DNA of 64,000 bases. Origin: Actinomycetes bacterium. Lineage in GTDB: Bacteria > Actinomycetota > Actinomycetes > Actinomycetales > Microbacteriaceae. Shown in pieces: positions 17,654 through 26,934 of the stretch. The notes below the pieces were generated by a model, which did not search any database, was not told where the DNA came from, and saw only the letters and a program-made list of their open reading frames with translations. How positions within the stretch are numbered: position 1 is the stretch's first letter; every line of letters begins with the position of its first letter. The stretch lies in NCBI GenBank assembly GCA_023431405.1, contig JAEYVZ010000004.1:11170-75169 (forward strand). Reading direction: 5' to 3'. The translations under genes were made by a program, and so were the position numbers.

Positions 17654-18504
17654 CCGTCGTCGAAACCCGTGATCGCGTCATCGGCCGGTTCGGAGTGGTG
17701 CGCACCCTTCGCCTGGGGCTCTGGCGCATCGGATACGAGGTGCGTGCCTACTTCCGTCAGGGCGACACGGTGTTCTTCACCTTTCTGTTCCCGCTGCTGA
17801 TGCTCACCATCTTCTCCGTCGCGTTCAGCGACTCCGACTTCGGCACCGCCCCTGACGGTGACCCGCTCAGTGCTGCGCAGTACTATCTGCCGGCGATGCT
17901 CGCCGCAGGCGCCCTCCTTTCCGGGCTGCAGAACATGGCCGTCGACATCGCTATGGAGCGCAGCGACGGCACACTGAAGCGGCTGGCCGGAACCCCGCTG
18001 TCACCCGTCAGCTACTTCATCGGGAAGATCGGCCAGGTGCTCGTGACCGCCATCCTCCAGGCGGCCCTGTTGATCGCGGCTGCCGCGTGGGTCTTCGACG
18101 TGCCGCTCCCCGATGACGCGGCGTCGTGGGTGACCTTCATCTGGGTCTTCCTGCTCGGCGTGACGACCTGCGCGATCCTCGGCATCGGGCTCTCGTCGCT
18201 GCCTCGATCGGGCAAGAGCGCCACTGGCGTGGTGATCCCCATCGTCCTGGTGCTGCAGTTCATCTCGGGCGTCTACATCCAGTTCTCCATGCTTCCCGAT
18301 TGGCTGCAGAACATCGCGAACGTGTTCCCGCTCGCGTGGCTCGCGCATGGGATGCGAGCCGCCTTCCTTCCCGAGAGCTTCGCGACGCTGGAGGCCGGCG
18401 AAGACTGGAACCTGACGGGTGTGCTCGTGGTCTGCGGCATCTGGCTGGTCGTCGGGCTCGTCCTCACGCGACTGACCTTCCGGTGGATCAAGAAGGATCG
18501 GTGA
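17650..18504 (+). CDS. ABC-2 type permease subunit
   Basis: Membrane subunit of 284 residues with six hydrophobic helices in the ABC-2 arrangement: one early helix (FFTFLFPLLMLTIFSVAF), a large extracytoplasmic segment, the coupling motif DGTLKRLAGTPLSPVSYF, then five helices. It pairs with the preceding ATPase (4-nt overlap). GTG start fixed by that overlap. A strong hairpin terminator follows at 18531. Exported substrate unknown. Confidence 0.9.
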   Translation: MTVVETRDRVIGRFGVVRTLRLGLWRIGYEVRAYFRQGDTVFFTFLFPLLMLTIFSVAFSDSDFGTAPDGDPLSAAQYYLPAMLAAGALLSGLQNMAVDIAMERSDGTLKRLAGTPLSPVSYFIGKIGQVLVTAILQAALLIAAAAWVFDVPLPDDAASWVTFIWVFLLGVTTCAILGIGLSSLPRSGKSATGVVIPIVLVLQFISGVYIQFSMLPDWLQNIANVFPLAWLAHGMRAAFLPESFATLEAGEDWNLTGVLVVCGIWLVVGLVLTRLTFRWIKKDR

Positions 18505-18530
18505 GCGCCATGTCGGGCGCCGGCCACACA

Positions 18531-18566
18531 AGAAACGCCCCTGAGGTCTCAGGGGCGTTTCTTCTT
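18531..18566. terminator. Bidirectional hairpin terminator
   Basis: AGAAACGCCCCTGAG (18531-18545) and CTCAGGGGCGTTTCT (18548-18562) form a 15-bp stem with a 2-nt loop and a short T-rich tail. It closes the ABC exporter operon and, on the other strand, follows tRNA-Asn. Confidence 0.9.
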
Positions 18567-18569
18567 CGG

Positions 18570-18642
18570 CTCCCCGGCTTGGACTCGAACCAAGAACCTA
18601 TCGGTTAACAGCCGATTGCTCTGCCAATTGAGCTACCGAGGA
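18570..18642 (-). tRNA. tRNA-Asn (anticodon GTT)
   Basis: Minus-strand cloverleaf: acceptor TCCTCGG with CCGGGGA, D-arm AGCTCAATTGGCAGAGC, anticodon stem TCGG/CCGA with loop CTGTTAA (GTT), T-arm CTTGG TTCGAGT CCAAG. CCA not encoded. Confidence 0.95.
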
Positions 18643-18704
18643 TCAGCCCGCTTCTCAGCGGGCAACCCCACTATCGTAGCAAAGCCGAAGGGGTGCTCGT
18701 GACA

Positions 18705-19475
18705 TCACGACACGCCTCGAGATGCTCCGTCGGGGGTCCACAGGAGATCGTCGACCTCCGGTCCGTAAGCGACGGGGTGACCGCTTCGCAGGACGAGGGC
18801 ACCCGCGCGCAGCTCGCGAACGGCGTCGACCTCATTGGTCACGATGAGCAGCGACATACCGTGCTCCGCTTGGCGCCGCTGCAAGGCGCGACGTGCGGCC
18901 TGTCGCACTTCGACGTCCAGGTTGGCGTACGGCTCGTCGCCGACGAAGACGCGCGGATCGAGCACGAGCGCACGGGCGAGCGCCACCCGCTGCCGCATCC
19001 CGGCGCTGAGTTCGTAGGGGTACTTCGTGGCGCTGCCGAGGGCGAGCTCGAGTTCGTCGAGCAGAGAGGCGACCCTCACAGCGAGGGCGCGCGCATTGAC
19101 GCGGTGATCGCGCGAGGTGATGGGCTCCGAAATGATCTCCGACACCGTGAGACGCGGAGGCAAGGAGGCCCCTGCGCCCTGAGCAAGGAAACCCGTGACA
19201 TAGCGGCGCACGCGAAGAGTGCGGCCGCCTTTGCGTACCGGCAGTCCGTCGACCCACGCCTCTCCTCCCACGACCGAGAGCGAGTCGTCGTCGGCGCCGG
19301 CAAGGATCCCGGCGAGACTTGACTTCCCCGACCCGGTCGGTCCCATCACCGCCAGCGCGGCGCCCCGAGGGAGATCGATCGTGACCCCTTCGACCACGCG
19401 TCCGACATCACTGCCGCGAGCGATCGACAGGTCTCGTGCGCGGATGCCTGCGTCGTCGGAGCTTCGGCGGACCAT
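18705..19475 (-). CDS. Stand-alone ABC transporter ATP-binding protein
   Basis: ATPase domain of 256 residues with Walker A GPTGSGKSS, an altered signature SAGMRQR in place of LSGGQ, and Walker B RVFVGDEPY. The layout resembles peptide/nickel (Opp/Dpp) type ATPases. No permease or binding-protein gene is next to it, so its partners must lie elsewhere or it works alone. The open frame extends further upstream, but ATG at 19475, after GGGGGA, gives the normal domain start. Located downstream of dnaG on the same strand, 32 nt away. Confidence 0.8.
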   Translation of the reverse strand: MVRRSSDDAGIRARDLSIARGSDVGRVVEGVTIDLPRGAALAVMGPTGSGKSSLAGILAGADDDSLSVVGGEAWVDGLPVRKGGRTLRVRRYVTGFLAQGAGASLPPRLTVSEIISEPITSRDHRVNARALAVRVASLLDELELALGSATKYPYELSAGMRQRVALARALVLDPRVFVGDEPYANLDVEVRQAARRALQRRQAEHGMSLLIVTNEVDAVRELRAGALVLRSGHPVAYGPEVDDLLWTPDGASRGVS

Positions 19476-19507
19476 TCCCCCATCCTGCCGGGTACGCCCG
19501 GCGGATG

Positions 19508-21424
19508 CTACTGAACTTCGGCCAGCGCGCGGCGCTGGAGGTCGAGCTCTCGCAGCGCCACCCGAACGCCGCGCCCCTCCTCGGAGTCGGGCGCGACCCT
19601 CTGGATCGCTCCCAGGAGTTCCCGCTTCTGCGCGTCGACGGCGCGGATGCGCAGTCGACGGCACAGCGCGAAAGCGGATGCGGCGGCCTCGGCCTCCGTG
19701 AGCGCAGGGAAAGCGCCGGTGAGAAGTTCCACCGCGAGAGAGCGGTACGGCTCGCGGACGGACTCCGCGGCCGAGGCGGCCCAGCCCACGCGGGTGCGGT
19801 CGGGATGCGAGAGGAGCGACTGGCGGACGGCGTCAAGGGCGGCATGGTGCATGGGCAGAGCGAGTGCCGCATCCACCTCGGCCGGGTCGATCACGTGCCC
19901 GTACTGAAGGATCCCCATGAGCGCGTCGCGTTCGAGGATGACATCCGCGGTGCGGGGCAACGAGGCGATCGTGACACGAAGAGTCACCGGCTCCTGTGCG
20001 GGGGTGCCGTGGCCTAGACCACCGCCTTCGTCGAATGCCCGTTCCCGGCCACCGCGTTCGCGCGTACCGTCGCGGCTGCCGTCACGAGAATCGGGCTGGT
20101 GCGACCGAGACGCGCGGGCGGCGCGCTCCACGGCGGGGGTGACCTCGCCGAGGTCCATCCCGAGCTTGCGGGCCAGCACGCGGGTGTACCCCGGGCGCAG
20201 GGCCTGATCGCGGATGTCGGCGACGATCGGAGCGGCGGCGCGGAGCGCACCCACCCGCCCCTCCACCGTCGACAGGTCGTAGCCGGCGAGACGCTGATCG
20301 ATCACGAACTCGAACATCGGCGACTTCGTCTCGACGAGCGTGCGCACGGCGTTGTCTCCCCGTGACAGGCGGAGATCGCACGGGTCGAGGCCGTCGGGCG
20401 CCACGGCCACATACGTCTGGGCCGCGAACCGTTTCTCGTCCCCGAAGGCGCGGAGCGCAGCCTTCTGGCCCGCGGCATCCGGGTCGAAGGTGAAGATCAC
20501 CTCACCCGAACTGGAATCGTCGCCCATGACGCGCCGGAGCACGCTGATGTGGTCGGAGCCGAACGCCGTCCCGCACGTCGCGATCGCCGTCGTCACGCCC
20601 GCGAGGTGGCACGCCATGACGTCGGTGTACCCCTCCACCACCACGACACGGTGGTCGCGCGTGATCGATTTCTTGGCGAGATCGAGACCGTACAGCACCT
20701 GGGTCTTCTTGTAGATCGGAGTCTCAGGGGTGTTGAGGTACTTCGGGCCTTGATCGTCGTCGAACAGGCGTCGCGCGCCGAAGCCGATGGTCTGCCCCGT
20801 GATGTCGCGGATCGGCCAGACGACGCGCCCCCGGAAACGGTCGTACGGACCGCGTTGCCCTGGCGACAGAAGACCCGCCGCGACCATCTCGTCGTCGGTG
20901 AACCCCTGTGCACGAAGCGCGTCGCGCAGTCCGTTCCAGCCTTTGGGGGCGTAGCCGATGCCGAAGTGCGCGGCGGCGCCCGCGTCGAACCCCCGCTCCC
21001 CGAGGAACCGCCGGCCCGCCTCCGCCTCGGCGCTCGCGAGCTGGCCGCGGAACCATTCGGCTGCGGCGGTGTTCGCCGCATACAGGCGCGTGCGGCCGCT
21101 GGTCTCCGGTGCCGCGCCGCCGTCCTCGTAGTGAAGCTGGTATCCGATGCGGGCGGCGAGCTTCTCGACCGCCTCAGTGAACGTCAGGTGGTCGATGGCG
21201 CGAAGGAACGAATAGACGTCACCCGACTCGCCACAGCCGAAGCAGTGGTAGTAGCCCACCTGTGGGCGGACGTTGAAGCTCGGACTCTTCTCGTCGTGGA
21301 AGGGGCACAGACCCTTCAGGGAACCCACCCCGCCCGATTTCAGTGCGACGCGCTCCCCGATGATGTCGGCGATATTGGTGCGAGCCTTCACCTCGTCGAC
21401 GTCGGCCTGCCGGATCCTCGCCAT
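19508..21424 (-). CDS. dnaG: DNA primase
   Basis: Synthesises RNA primers for DNA replication. The protein has 638 residues, normal for DnaG: the N-terminal zinc finger has Cys40, His43, Cys61 and Cys64 (CPFHDEKSPSF...YYHCFGCG); the central TOPRIM domain has VVVVEGYTDVM and FDPDAAGQ; the C-terminal helical domain binds helicase. ATG at 21424 shares one base with the dgt stop (TGATG). GTG one codon earlier is an alternative. It follows dgt in one transcription unit, as in many actinobacteria. Confidence 0.96.
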   Translation of the reverse strand: MARIRQADVDEVKARTNIADIIGERVALKSGGVGSLKGLCPFHDEKSPSFNVRPQVGYYHCFGCGESGDVYSFLRAIDHLTFTEAVEKLAARIGYQLHYEDGGAAPETSGRTRLYAANTAAAEWFRGQLASAEAEAGRRFLGERGFDAGAAAHFGIGYAPKGWNGLRDALRAQGFTDDEMVAAGLLSPGQRGPYDRFRGRVVWPIRDITGQTIGFGARRLFDDDQGPKYLNTPETPIYKKTQVLYGLDLAKKSITRDHRVVVVEGYTDVMACHLAGVTTAIATCGTAFGSDHISVLRRVMGDDSSSGEVIFTFDPDAAGQKAALRAFGDEKRFAAQTYVAVAPDGLDPCDLRLSRGDNAVRTLVETKSPMFEFVIDQRLAGYDLSTVEGRVGALRAAAPIVADIRDQALRPGYTRVLARKLGMDLGEVTPAVERAARASRSHQPDSRDGSRDGTRERGGRERAFDEGGGLGHGTPAQEPVTLRVTIASLPRTADVILERDALMGILQYGHVIDPAEVDAALALPMHHAALDAVRQSLLSHPDRTRVGWAASAAESVREPYRSLAVELLTGAFPALTEAEAAASAFALCRRLRIRAVDAQKRELLGAIQRVAPDSEEGRGVRVALRELDLQRRALAEVQ

Positions 21425-22809
21425 CACAGACCTTCGATCGGCTCGGGCAGAGCGAACGCGTTCGACACGGTGGCCCGCCCGTCAGATGACCACAGGCCCA
21501 GCTCGCGGAGATCGACGGGGCCGATGAGGCGCGCATGCCATTCGATGGCGAAGCGATCGGTGAGGGTCGCGACCTGGTCGACGATGACGCGCCGACGCGC
21601 CGCATCCGACTCTGCCCGGGAGAACTCCTCCGCGTGGAGCACATCCAAGTGCTCCGGACGCTCCCAGAGGGCGGTGGCGAGTCGCTTCAGGACGCGGCGC
21701 TGCTCCTTGTAGAGGCCTTTGCGACCTTCGATGGAGACGACGAACGCGCCGAGCACCCCCTTGAGCACGGCCATCTCGGCCTCGATCACGCGCGGCACGA
21801 TCACACGCCCACGGTAGCGGGTGAGCACCGGCGAATCGAAGTGCTCGCGGGTGGCTGACGTCGCCGCCCGCGCGAACCGCCCGATGAGGTCGGAGGTGAG
21901 GTTCTTCAGCTGGGCCGCGGCCGCGCGCGAGCCGTCGTACGAGGTGAGCCACTCGGGAAGGCGCGTCAGCCGGTAGAGCGCGTCGGCGAGCTCATCGCGC
22001 GTGTAGCCGTACCCCACCCATTGCTGGATGGCGGTGAGCAGCGCCTCCCGTTCGCGAGGGTCTGCCAACCGGCGCGGATCCAGGTACCCGTTGAGGATCG
22101 CGTCCTCGAGATCGTGAACGGAGTAGGCGATGTCGTCGGAGAGATCCATCACCTCGGCCTCGATGCACCGCACCCGACCGGGCGCGTCCGCCCGCAGCCA
22201 GTGGAAGACCGCTTCGTCCTCAGGGTAGACGCCGAACTTCTGACGGCCCCCCGGGTCGGGCACGGCGTGGGCTGCCGTCCACGGGTACTTGCACGACGCG
22301 TCGAGGCTCGCGCGGGTGAGGTTCAGTCCGAAGCTCTCCCCATCGGCGCCCATCACCTTCGGCTCGAGTCGGCTGAGGATTCGCAGCGTCTGTGCGTTGC
22401 CCTCGAACCCGCCGATGTCCTCGGCCCATTCGTTCAGTGCCCGCTCTCCGTTGTGCCCGAACGGCGGATGACCGATGTCGTGGCTGAGGCACGCGGTATC
22501 GACGACGTCGGGAGACAGCTCCAGCGCGATCGCCAGCTCCCGGCCGACCTGCGCGACTTCGAGGGAGTGCGTCAGCCGGTTGCGGGCGAAGTCGCCGGGA
22601 CTGGCGGGACTGAGCACCTGCGTCTTGGAGGCAAGGCGCCGCAGTGCCGCCGAGTGCAGCACGCGCGCCCGATCGCGCGCGAAGCTGTCTCGCTGAGACC
22701 GATGCGTCTCGGGGTGAAAGCGCTCGGCATCGTGGTCGGTGTAGCCGGCGGGACGGCCGGGGCCGATGCCGACGCTCGTGCCCGTCCCGGTGCCCTGAGC
22801 GTCGTGCAT
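21424..22809 (-). CDS. dgt: dGTPase-like HD-domain triphosphohydrolase
   Basis: Likely hydrolyses dNTPs to nucleosides and triphosphate. The protein has 461 residues with the HD metal-binding motif CLSHDIGHPPFGHNGE near residue 100, and RDRARVLHSAALRRLASKTQV at the N-terminus, typical of the dGTPase family. The C-terminal half is the regulatory helical domain. I chose ATG at 22809, 8 nt after the dusB stop; GTG at 22827 would overlap dusB by 11 nt. Neither has a clear ribosome-binding site. Operon dusB-dgt-dnaG. Confidence 0.92.
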   Translation of the reverse strand: MHDAQGTGTGTSVGIGPGRPAGYTDHDAERFHPETHRSQRDSFARDRARVLHSAALRRLASKTQVLSPASPGDFARNRLTHSLEVAQVGRELAIALELSPDVVDTACLSHDIGHPPFGHNGERALNEWAEDIGGFEGNAQTLRILSRLEPKVMGADGESFGLNLTRASLDASCKYPWTAAHAVPDPGGRQKFGVYPEDEAVFHWLRADAPGRVRCIEAEVMDLSDDIAYSVHDLEDAILNGYLDPRRLADPREREALLTAIQQWVGYGYTRDELADALYRLTRLPEWLTSYDGSRAAAAQLKNLTSDLIGRFARAATSATREHFDSPVLTRYRGRVIVPRVIEAEMAVLKGVLGAFVVSIEGRKGLYKEQRRVLKRLATALWERPEHLDVLHAEEFSRAESDAARRRVIVDQVATLTDRFAIEWHARLIGPVDLRELGLWSSDGRATVSNAFALPEPIEGL

Positions 22810-22816
22810 CTGCGCG

Positions 22817-23995
22817 TCAGCCGCCACTGTGGTCGAGCTCCGCGTCAGCGATGGCGGTGGTCTCCGCGGCGTCGAGGTCACGCGACTCGAGCCAGCGATC
22901 CGGCAGCGCCGGTCGCTTCGGTGTACCGGCGCGCCCCCGCTGTCCCTCCGCCGCCGCTCCCGGGTAGGGGGCGTCGAGGTCGAGGGTGGCCAGGATGTCG
23001 TCGATCTCGGCGAGACTCGACGCCGTCGCGAGAGCGGCGCGGGTCTCGCCGCCCACGGGGTACCCCTTGAAGTACCACGCGACGTGCTTGCGGATGTCGC
23101 GGCATCCGCGTCCCTCGTCTTCGAAGAACTCGACCAGCAGCTCTGCGTGACGGCGGAACGCGCGGGCGACGAAACCGAGCGTCGCGTCGACAGGGGCGGC
23201 CGCCGAGGCTCCCGGACCTCCCAGGGCGCGGGCGAGATCTCCGAACAGCCACGGACGTCCGAGGCACCCGCGACCGACGACGACGCCGTCGCATCCGGTC
23301 TCCGCCATCATGCGCTGTGCGTCGGAGGCGCTCCAGATGTCGCCGTTCCCGAGAACCGGCACGCTCGTGACCGCCTGCTTCAGTGTGGCGATGGCCTCCC
23401 AGTCGGCGTTGCCGGAGTAGAACTCGGAAGCGGTGCGCGCGTGCAGGGCGACGGCGGCGACACCGGCGTCTTCGGCGATGCGGCCCGCGTCGAGGTAGGT
23501 GAGGTGGTCGGCGTCGATGCCTTTGCGCATCTTCACCGTGAGCGGGATGTCGCCGGCGGCTCGGGCGGCCCGCGTGACGATGTCGCGGAACAGCCCGAGC
23601 TTCCATGGCAGGGCCGCTCCCCCGCCCTTGCGGGTGACTTTGGGAACCGGGCACCCGAAGTTGAGGTCGATGTGGTCTGCCCGGTCCTCCTCGACGAGGA
23701 GGCGCACCGCGGCCTCCGTGGTGGCGGGGTCTACGCCGTAGAGCTGAATGGAGCGAGGTTTCTCGGACTCGTGATGGGTGATCAGGCGCATCGTCGTCGC
23801 GTTTCGCTCGACCAGCGCACGGGTCGTGATCATCTCACTCACGTACAGGCCCGCCCCGTACTCGCGGCACAGGCGCCGGAAGGCCGTGTTGGTGATGCCC
23901 GCCATGGGCGCGAGCACGACGGGAGCATCCAGCGTGATCGGACCGATCGAGAGGCTGCGCGGCGGTGCCGACGAGGGAGCAAGGGTGGAGGACAT
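22817..23995 (-). CDS. dusB: tRNA-dihydrouridine synthase
   Basis: FMN enzyme that reduces uridines in tRNA D-loops. The protein has 392 residues: a TIM barrel starting with LAPMAGITNTAFRRLCREYGA, the catalytic-Cys region LNFGCPVPKVTRKGGGAAL, and VGRGCLGRPWLFGDL at the phosphate-binding end. ATG at 23995 is preceded by GAGAAGG; ATG at 24004 would add three residues. First gene of the dusB-dgt-dnaG run and divergent from the peroxidase gene. Confidence 0.92.
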   Translation of the reverse strand: MSSTLAPSSAPPRSLSIGPITLDAPVVLAPMAGITNTAFRRLCREYGAGLYVSEMITTRALVERNATTMRLITHHESEKPRSIQLYGVDPATTEAAVRLLVEEDRADHIDLNFGCPVPKVTRKGGGAALPWKLGLFRDIVTRAARAAGDIPLTVKMRKGIDADHLTYLDAGRIAEDAGVAAVALHARTASEFYSGNADWEAIATLKQAVTSVPVLGNGDIWSASDAQRMMAETGCDGVVVGRGCLGRPWLFGDLARALGGPGASAAAPVDATLGFVARAFRRHAELLVEFFEDEGRGCRDIRKHVAWYFKGYPVGGETRAALATASSLAEIDDILATLDLDAPYPGAAAEGQRGRAGTPKRPALPDRWLESRDLDAAETTAIADAELDHSGG

Positions 23996-24058
23996 CCTTC
24001 TCATTCTCCCAGATGGCGGACCGGCCGTGGCGGGACGTGCGGGCCTATCGTGGAGGAT

Positions 24059-24562
24059 ATGACCGACACGATGCCTGTGGATGTCCGCTCCATCCCGTTC
24101 CGCGCCTCCGACGGCACCGAGACGACCCTCGCCGACCTTGGAGACGGTCCGATCCTCGTGGTCAACGTCGCGTCGAAATGCGGTCTCACCCCACAGTATG
24201 AGCAGCTCGAGGAACTGCAGCGCACCTACGGGCCGCGAGGGCTGCGGGTCGTCGGATTCCCGTGCAACCAGTTCATGGGACAGGAGCCCGGATCGATGGA
24301 GGAGATCCTCGAGTACTGCGCCGTGACGTGGGGCGTGAGTTTTCCGATCATGGAGAAGGTGAGGGTCAACGGCTCGCACGCCGCGCCGCTCTACAAGGCG
24401 CTCAAGAAGTCGCCGAACGTCGAGGCCGCGAAGGGACCGGTGCTGTGGAACTTCGAGAAGTTCCTCGTCACCCCGGAGGGCGTCCTGCACCGCTTCCGCC
24501 CTCAGACGAAGCCCGACGCACCAGAGGTGATCGCAGCGATCGAGGCGAACCTGCCCGCCTGA
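24059..24562 (+). CDS. Glutathione peroxidase family peroxidase
   Basis: Reduces hydroperoxides; 167 residues, normal for the bacterial GPx family. The peroxidatic Cys41 lies in NVASKCGLTPQY, with Gln75 (FMGQEPGS) and Trp130/Asn131 (LWNFEKFL) completing the catalytic tetrad. Actinobacteria generally lack glutathione, so the donor is probably thioredoxin; Cys69 or Cys87 could be the resolving Cys. TATCGT at 24046-24051 followed by GGAGGAT and ATG gives either a very short leader or a conventional ribosome-binding site. Confidence 0.92.
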   Translation: MTDTMPVDVRSIPFRASDGTETTLADLGDGPILVVNVASKCGLTPQYEQLEELQRTYGPRGLRVVGFPCNQFMGQEPGSMEEILEYCAVTWGVSFPIMEKVRVNGSHAAPLYKALKKSPNVEAAKGPVLWNFEKFLVTPEGVLHRFRPQTKPDAPEVIAAIEANLPA

Positions 24563-24575
24563 AGGCGAGACGTCC

Positions 24576-24602
24576 GCGCCGTCGCCCGCCGGGCGCCGGC
24601 GT
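24576..24602. terminator. Hairpin between convergent genes
   Basis: GCGCCG T CGCCC, loop GCC, GGGCG C CGGCGT: an 11-bp stem with one mismatch between the stops of the peroxidase gene and the DsbA-like gene. No T-tract; could serve both strands. Confidence 0.4.
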
Positions 24603-24616
24603 AGCGTCGGGGTGCT

Positions 24617-25285
24617 TCAGGCGGCCGGTGTACGCTCCGACCACACCTGGCGGAGGATCTGCGCGAACGCGTCGGCGGGCTGAGCACCGGAGACCCCGTA
24701 CTTGCCGTCGATGACGAAGAACGGGACACCCTGGATGCCGTACGCCGTGGCCTGAGCCTGATCGGCGCGGACGGCCTCGACGTACCGACCGGACTCGAGT
24801 GCTTCGCGCGCGGCGTCGGCGTCGAGACCGACGTCAGCGGCGAGGGCGACCAGGTCGTCGACGCGTCCGACGTGTCGACCTTCGACGAAGTAGGCGGCCA
24901 TGAGCCTCTCCGCCGCCTCATGCTGAAGGCCGTGCTCCTTGGCGAAATGAAGGAGCTCGTGCGCCTTCACCGTGTTGGTGTGCTGCACGAGGTCGAAGCG
25001 GTAATGCAGCCCGGCGGCCTCGGCGATGCCGGTGACCCGCTCGTGCATCTGCGCCGCCTGCTCGCGGGAGATGCCCTTGTGCTCAGAGAGGAACTGGGCG
25101 ATGTCACCATCGAAGTCGACGGGAGTGTCCGGCGACAGTTCGAACGAGTGGTAGGTCACCTCCACCTGAGGCGCGTCGGGGTCTGACGCTGTGGCCGCCA
25201 GTCCCGTCTCGAGATTTCGCTTGCCGATGTAGCACCACGGGCAGGCGATGTCGCTCCATACGTCGATCTTGATGGCATCCGTCAC
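24617..25285 (-). CDS. DsbA family oxidoreductase (FrnE-like)
   Basis: Thioredoxin-fold disulfide oxidoreductase of 222 residues. The active site CPWC is at residues 15-18 (SDIACPWCYIG), the helical insert follows, and the cis-Pro loop is GIQGVPFFVI. No signal peptide, so it acts in the cytosol like FrnE proteins, not in periplasm-type folding. GTG at 25285 is the only reasonable start; no clear ribosome-binding site. Thirty nucleotides downstream of uppS on the same strand. Confidence 0.88.
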   Translation of the reverse strand: MTDAIKIDVWSDIACPWCYIGKRNLETGLAATASDPDAPQVEVTYHSFELSPDTPVDFDGDIAQFLSEHKGISREQAAQMHERVTGIAEAAGLHYRFDLVQHTNTVKAHELLHFAKEHGLQHEAAERLMAAYFVEGRHVGRVDDLVALAADVGLDADAAREALESGRYVEAVRADQAQATAYGIQGVPFFVIDGKYGVSGAQPADAFAQILRQVWSERTPAA

Positions 25286-25314
25286 ACAGACCGCAACAGT
25301 GTGCGGCCGCGGTT

Positions 25315-26139
25315 CTATTCCGACGCCACCGGTTCGGCTCCCGACGGCGTGTCGATGGCGCCCCCGAATCGGCGTTCCCGTGAGCCGTACAGCGCGATCG
25401 CGTCCCACAGGTCGGCACGCGAGAAATCAGGCCACAGCCGATCGAGGAAGACCATCTCCGCGTAGGCCGACTCCCACAGCAGGAAGTTGGAGGTGCGCTG
25501 CTCTCCCGACGAACGGATGAACAGATCGACGTCCGGCATGTCGGGAACGTAGAGGTGACGGCGGATGGTCTTCTCGCTGATCGAGCCCGGGCGCATCCGA
25601 CCGGCCGCGATCTCGTCTCCGATGGCGCGCATCGCGTCGACCAGTTCGATACGCCCGCCGTAGTTCACGCACATCGTCAGGGTCAGCACGTCGTTGGCTG
25701 CCGTCAGCTGCTCAGCGAACTGCAGCTCCTTGATGACCGACCCCCACAGGCGCGGCTTGCGGCCGGCCCAGCGCACCCGGACGCCCCACTCGTTGAGCTG
25801 GTCGCGCCGACGGTGGAGCACGTCGCGGTTGTAGCCCATCAGGAACCGCACTTCGTCAGGCGAGCGGCTCCAGTTCTCGGTCGAGAACGCGTAGACACTG
25901 AGGTGCCGCACCCCCGCCTGAACGGCGCCGGCGACGACGTCGAGCAGAACCTCCTCTCCCGCGCGATGCCCCTCGATACGCGTCAGACCGCGGCGGTTCG
26001 CCCAGCGGCCGTTGCCGTCCATGACGATCGCGACATGGTTCGGCACGGAGCCTTTCGGGAAGGCCGGCGGGTAGGTCCCGGTCCAGTCGAGCGGGCGGTA
26101 CGGGACCGCGTCGCGGTGAGTGTAGGGCTTGGGCGTCAC
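25315..26139 (-). CDS. uppS: Isoprenyl (undecaprenyl) diphosphate synthase
   Basis: Cis-prenyltransferase of 274 residues that makes the lipid carrier for cell-wall synthesis. Catalytic Asp41 lies in AIVMDGNGRWANRRG; the IPP-binding region is FIRSSGEQRTSNFLLW and the C-terminal signature AEMVFLDRLWPDF is present. GTG at 26139 overlaps the recO stop by 4 nt (GTGA), fixing the start. Chain length of the product (C50 or C55) cannot be read from sequence. Confidence 0.94.
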   Translation of the reverse strand: MTPKPYTHRDAVPYRPLDWTGTYPPAFPKGSVPNHVAIVMDGNGRWANRRGLTRIEGHRAGEEVLLDVVAGAVQAGVRHLSVYAFSTENWSRSPDEVRFLMGYNRDVLHRRRDQLNEWGVRVRWAGRKPRLWGSVIKELQFAEQLTAANDVLTLTMCVNYGGRIELVDAMRAIGDEIAAGRMRPGSISEKTIRRHLYVPDMPDVDLFIRSSGEQRTSNFLLWESAYAEMVFLDRLWPDFSRADLWDAIALYGSRERRFGGAIDTPSGAEPVASE

Positions 26140-26864
26140 CGCGGGGCCTCCAGGTGAGAAAGGGAACGGATGCCGCGCTCGAGATGCCACTGCGCGTAGG
26201 CGGCGACGAGTCCGGATGCCGCGGCCGACGCGCCGTCGGACGCGGCATCGACCGTGTCCCACTCCCCCGCCATGAGCGCGCGCAGCAGGCCGCCCGTCTC
26301 GGGGTGCAGCCGCGCGGATCCTGCGGGTGCGCACGTGCGGCAGACGGTGCCACCGAGCTGGGCGACGAACCACACCTGATCATCGACGGTGCCGCAGCGC
26401 GCGCATTCGCCGAGCGACGGCGCCCAGCCCGAGAGCGCCATCACGCGAAGCAGGTAGGAGTCGAGCACGGAACGTGCGGCGTGGTCTCCACGGGCCAATG
26501 CCCGCAGGCCGCCGACCAGGAGCAGGTACTGCTGCGCGGTCGCTTCGGCTTCGTTGAGGCGGTCGGCCGTCTCGACCATTGCGTGCGCAGCCGTATAGCG
26601 GTCGTAATGGGCCGCGATGTCGGTGCCGTACGCGCCGATCGAAGAGGCCTGCTGAATGATGTCGAGCGTGCGGCCCTGGTAGAGCAGCAGGTCAGCGACC
26701 ATGAAGGGCTCGAGACGCGCTCCGAACCGCGAGGAGGTGCGCCGCACCCCCTTCGCGACTGCCCGCACCTTGCCGTGCCGACGGCTCAGCAGCGTGACGA
26801 TGCGGTCGGCCTCGCCGAGCTTGTGGGTGCGCAGGACGACGGCCTCATCGCGGTACGTGGGCAT
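26136..26864 (-). CDS. recO: DNA repair protein RecO
   Basis: Mediator that loads RecA in the RecFOR recombination pathway. The protein has 242 residues: an N-terminal OB fold (YRDEAVVLRTHKLGEADRIVTLLSR) and a central helical domain with a zinc site of two Cys pairs (CARC and CRTC). ATG start has GGGGAGG upstream. Its stop overlaps uppS by 4 nt, the normal actinobacterial recO-uppS pair. Confidence 0.94.
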   Translation of the reverse strand: MPTYRDEAVVLRTHKLGEADRIVTLLSRRHGKVRAVAKGVRRTSSRFGARLEPFMVADLLLYQGRTLDIIQQASSIGAYGTDIAAHYDRYTAAHAMVETADRLNEAEATAQQYLLLVGGLRALARGDHAARSVLDSYLLRVMALSGWAPSLGECARCGTVDDQVWFVAQLGGTVCRTCAPAGSARLHPETGGLLRALMAGEWDTVDAASDGASAAASGLVAAYAQWHLERGIRSLSHLEAPR

Positions 26865-26934
26865 TCGAGACCTCCCCGCGGAATGGATACGTCGTCACAT
26901 GACGATTATCCCCGCTGGCTGAGACAATGAGCCG

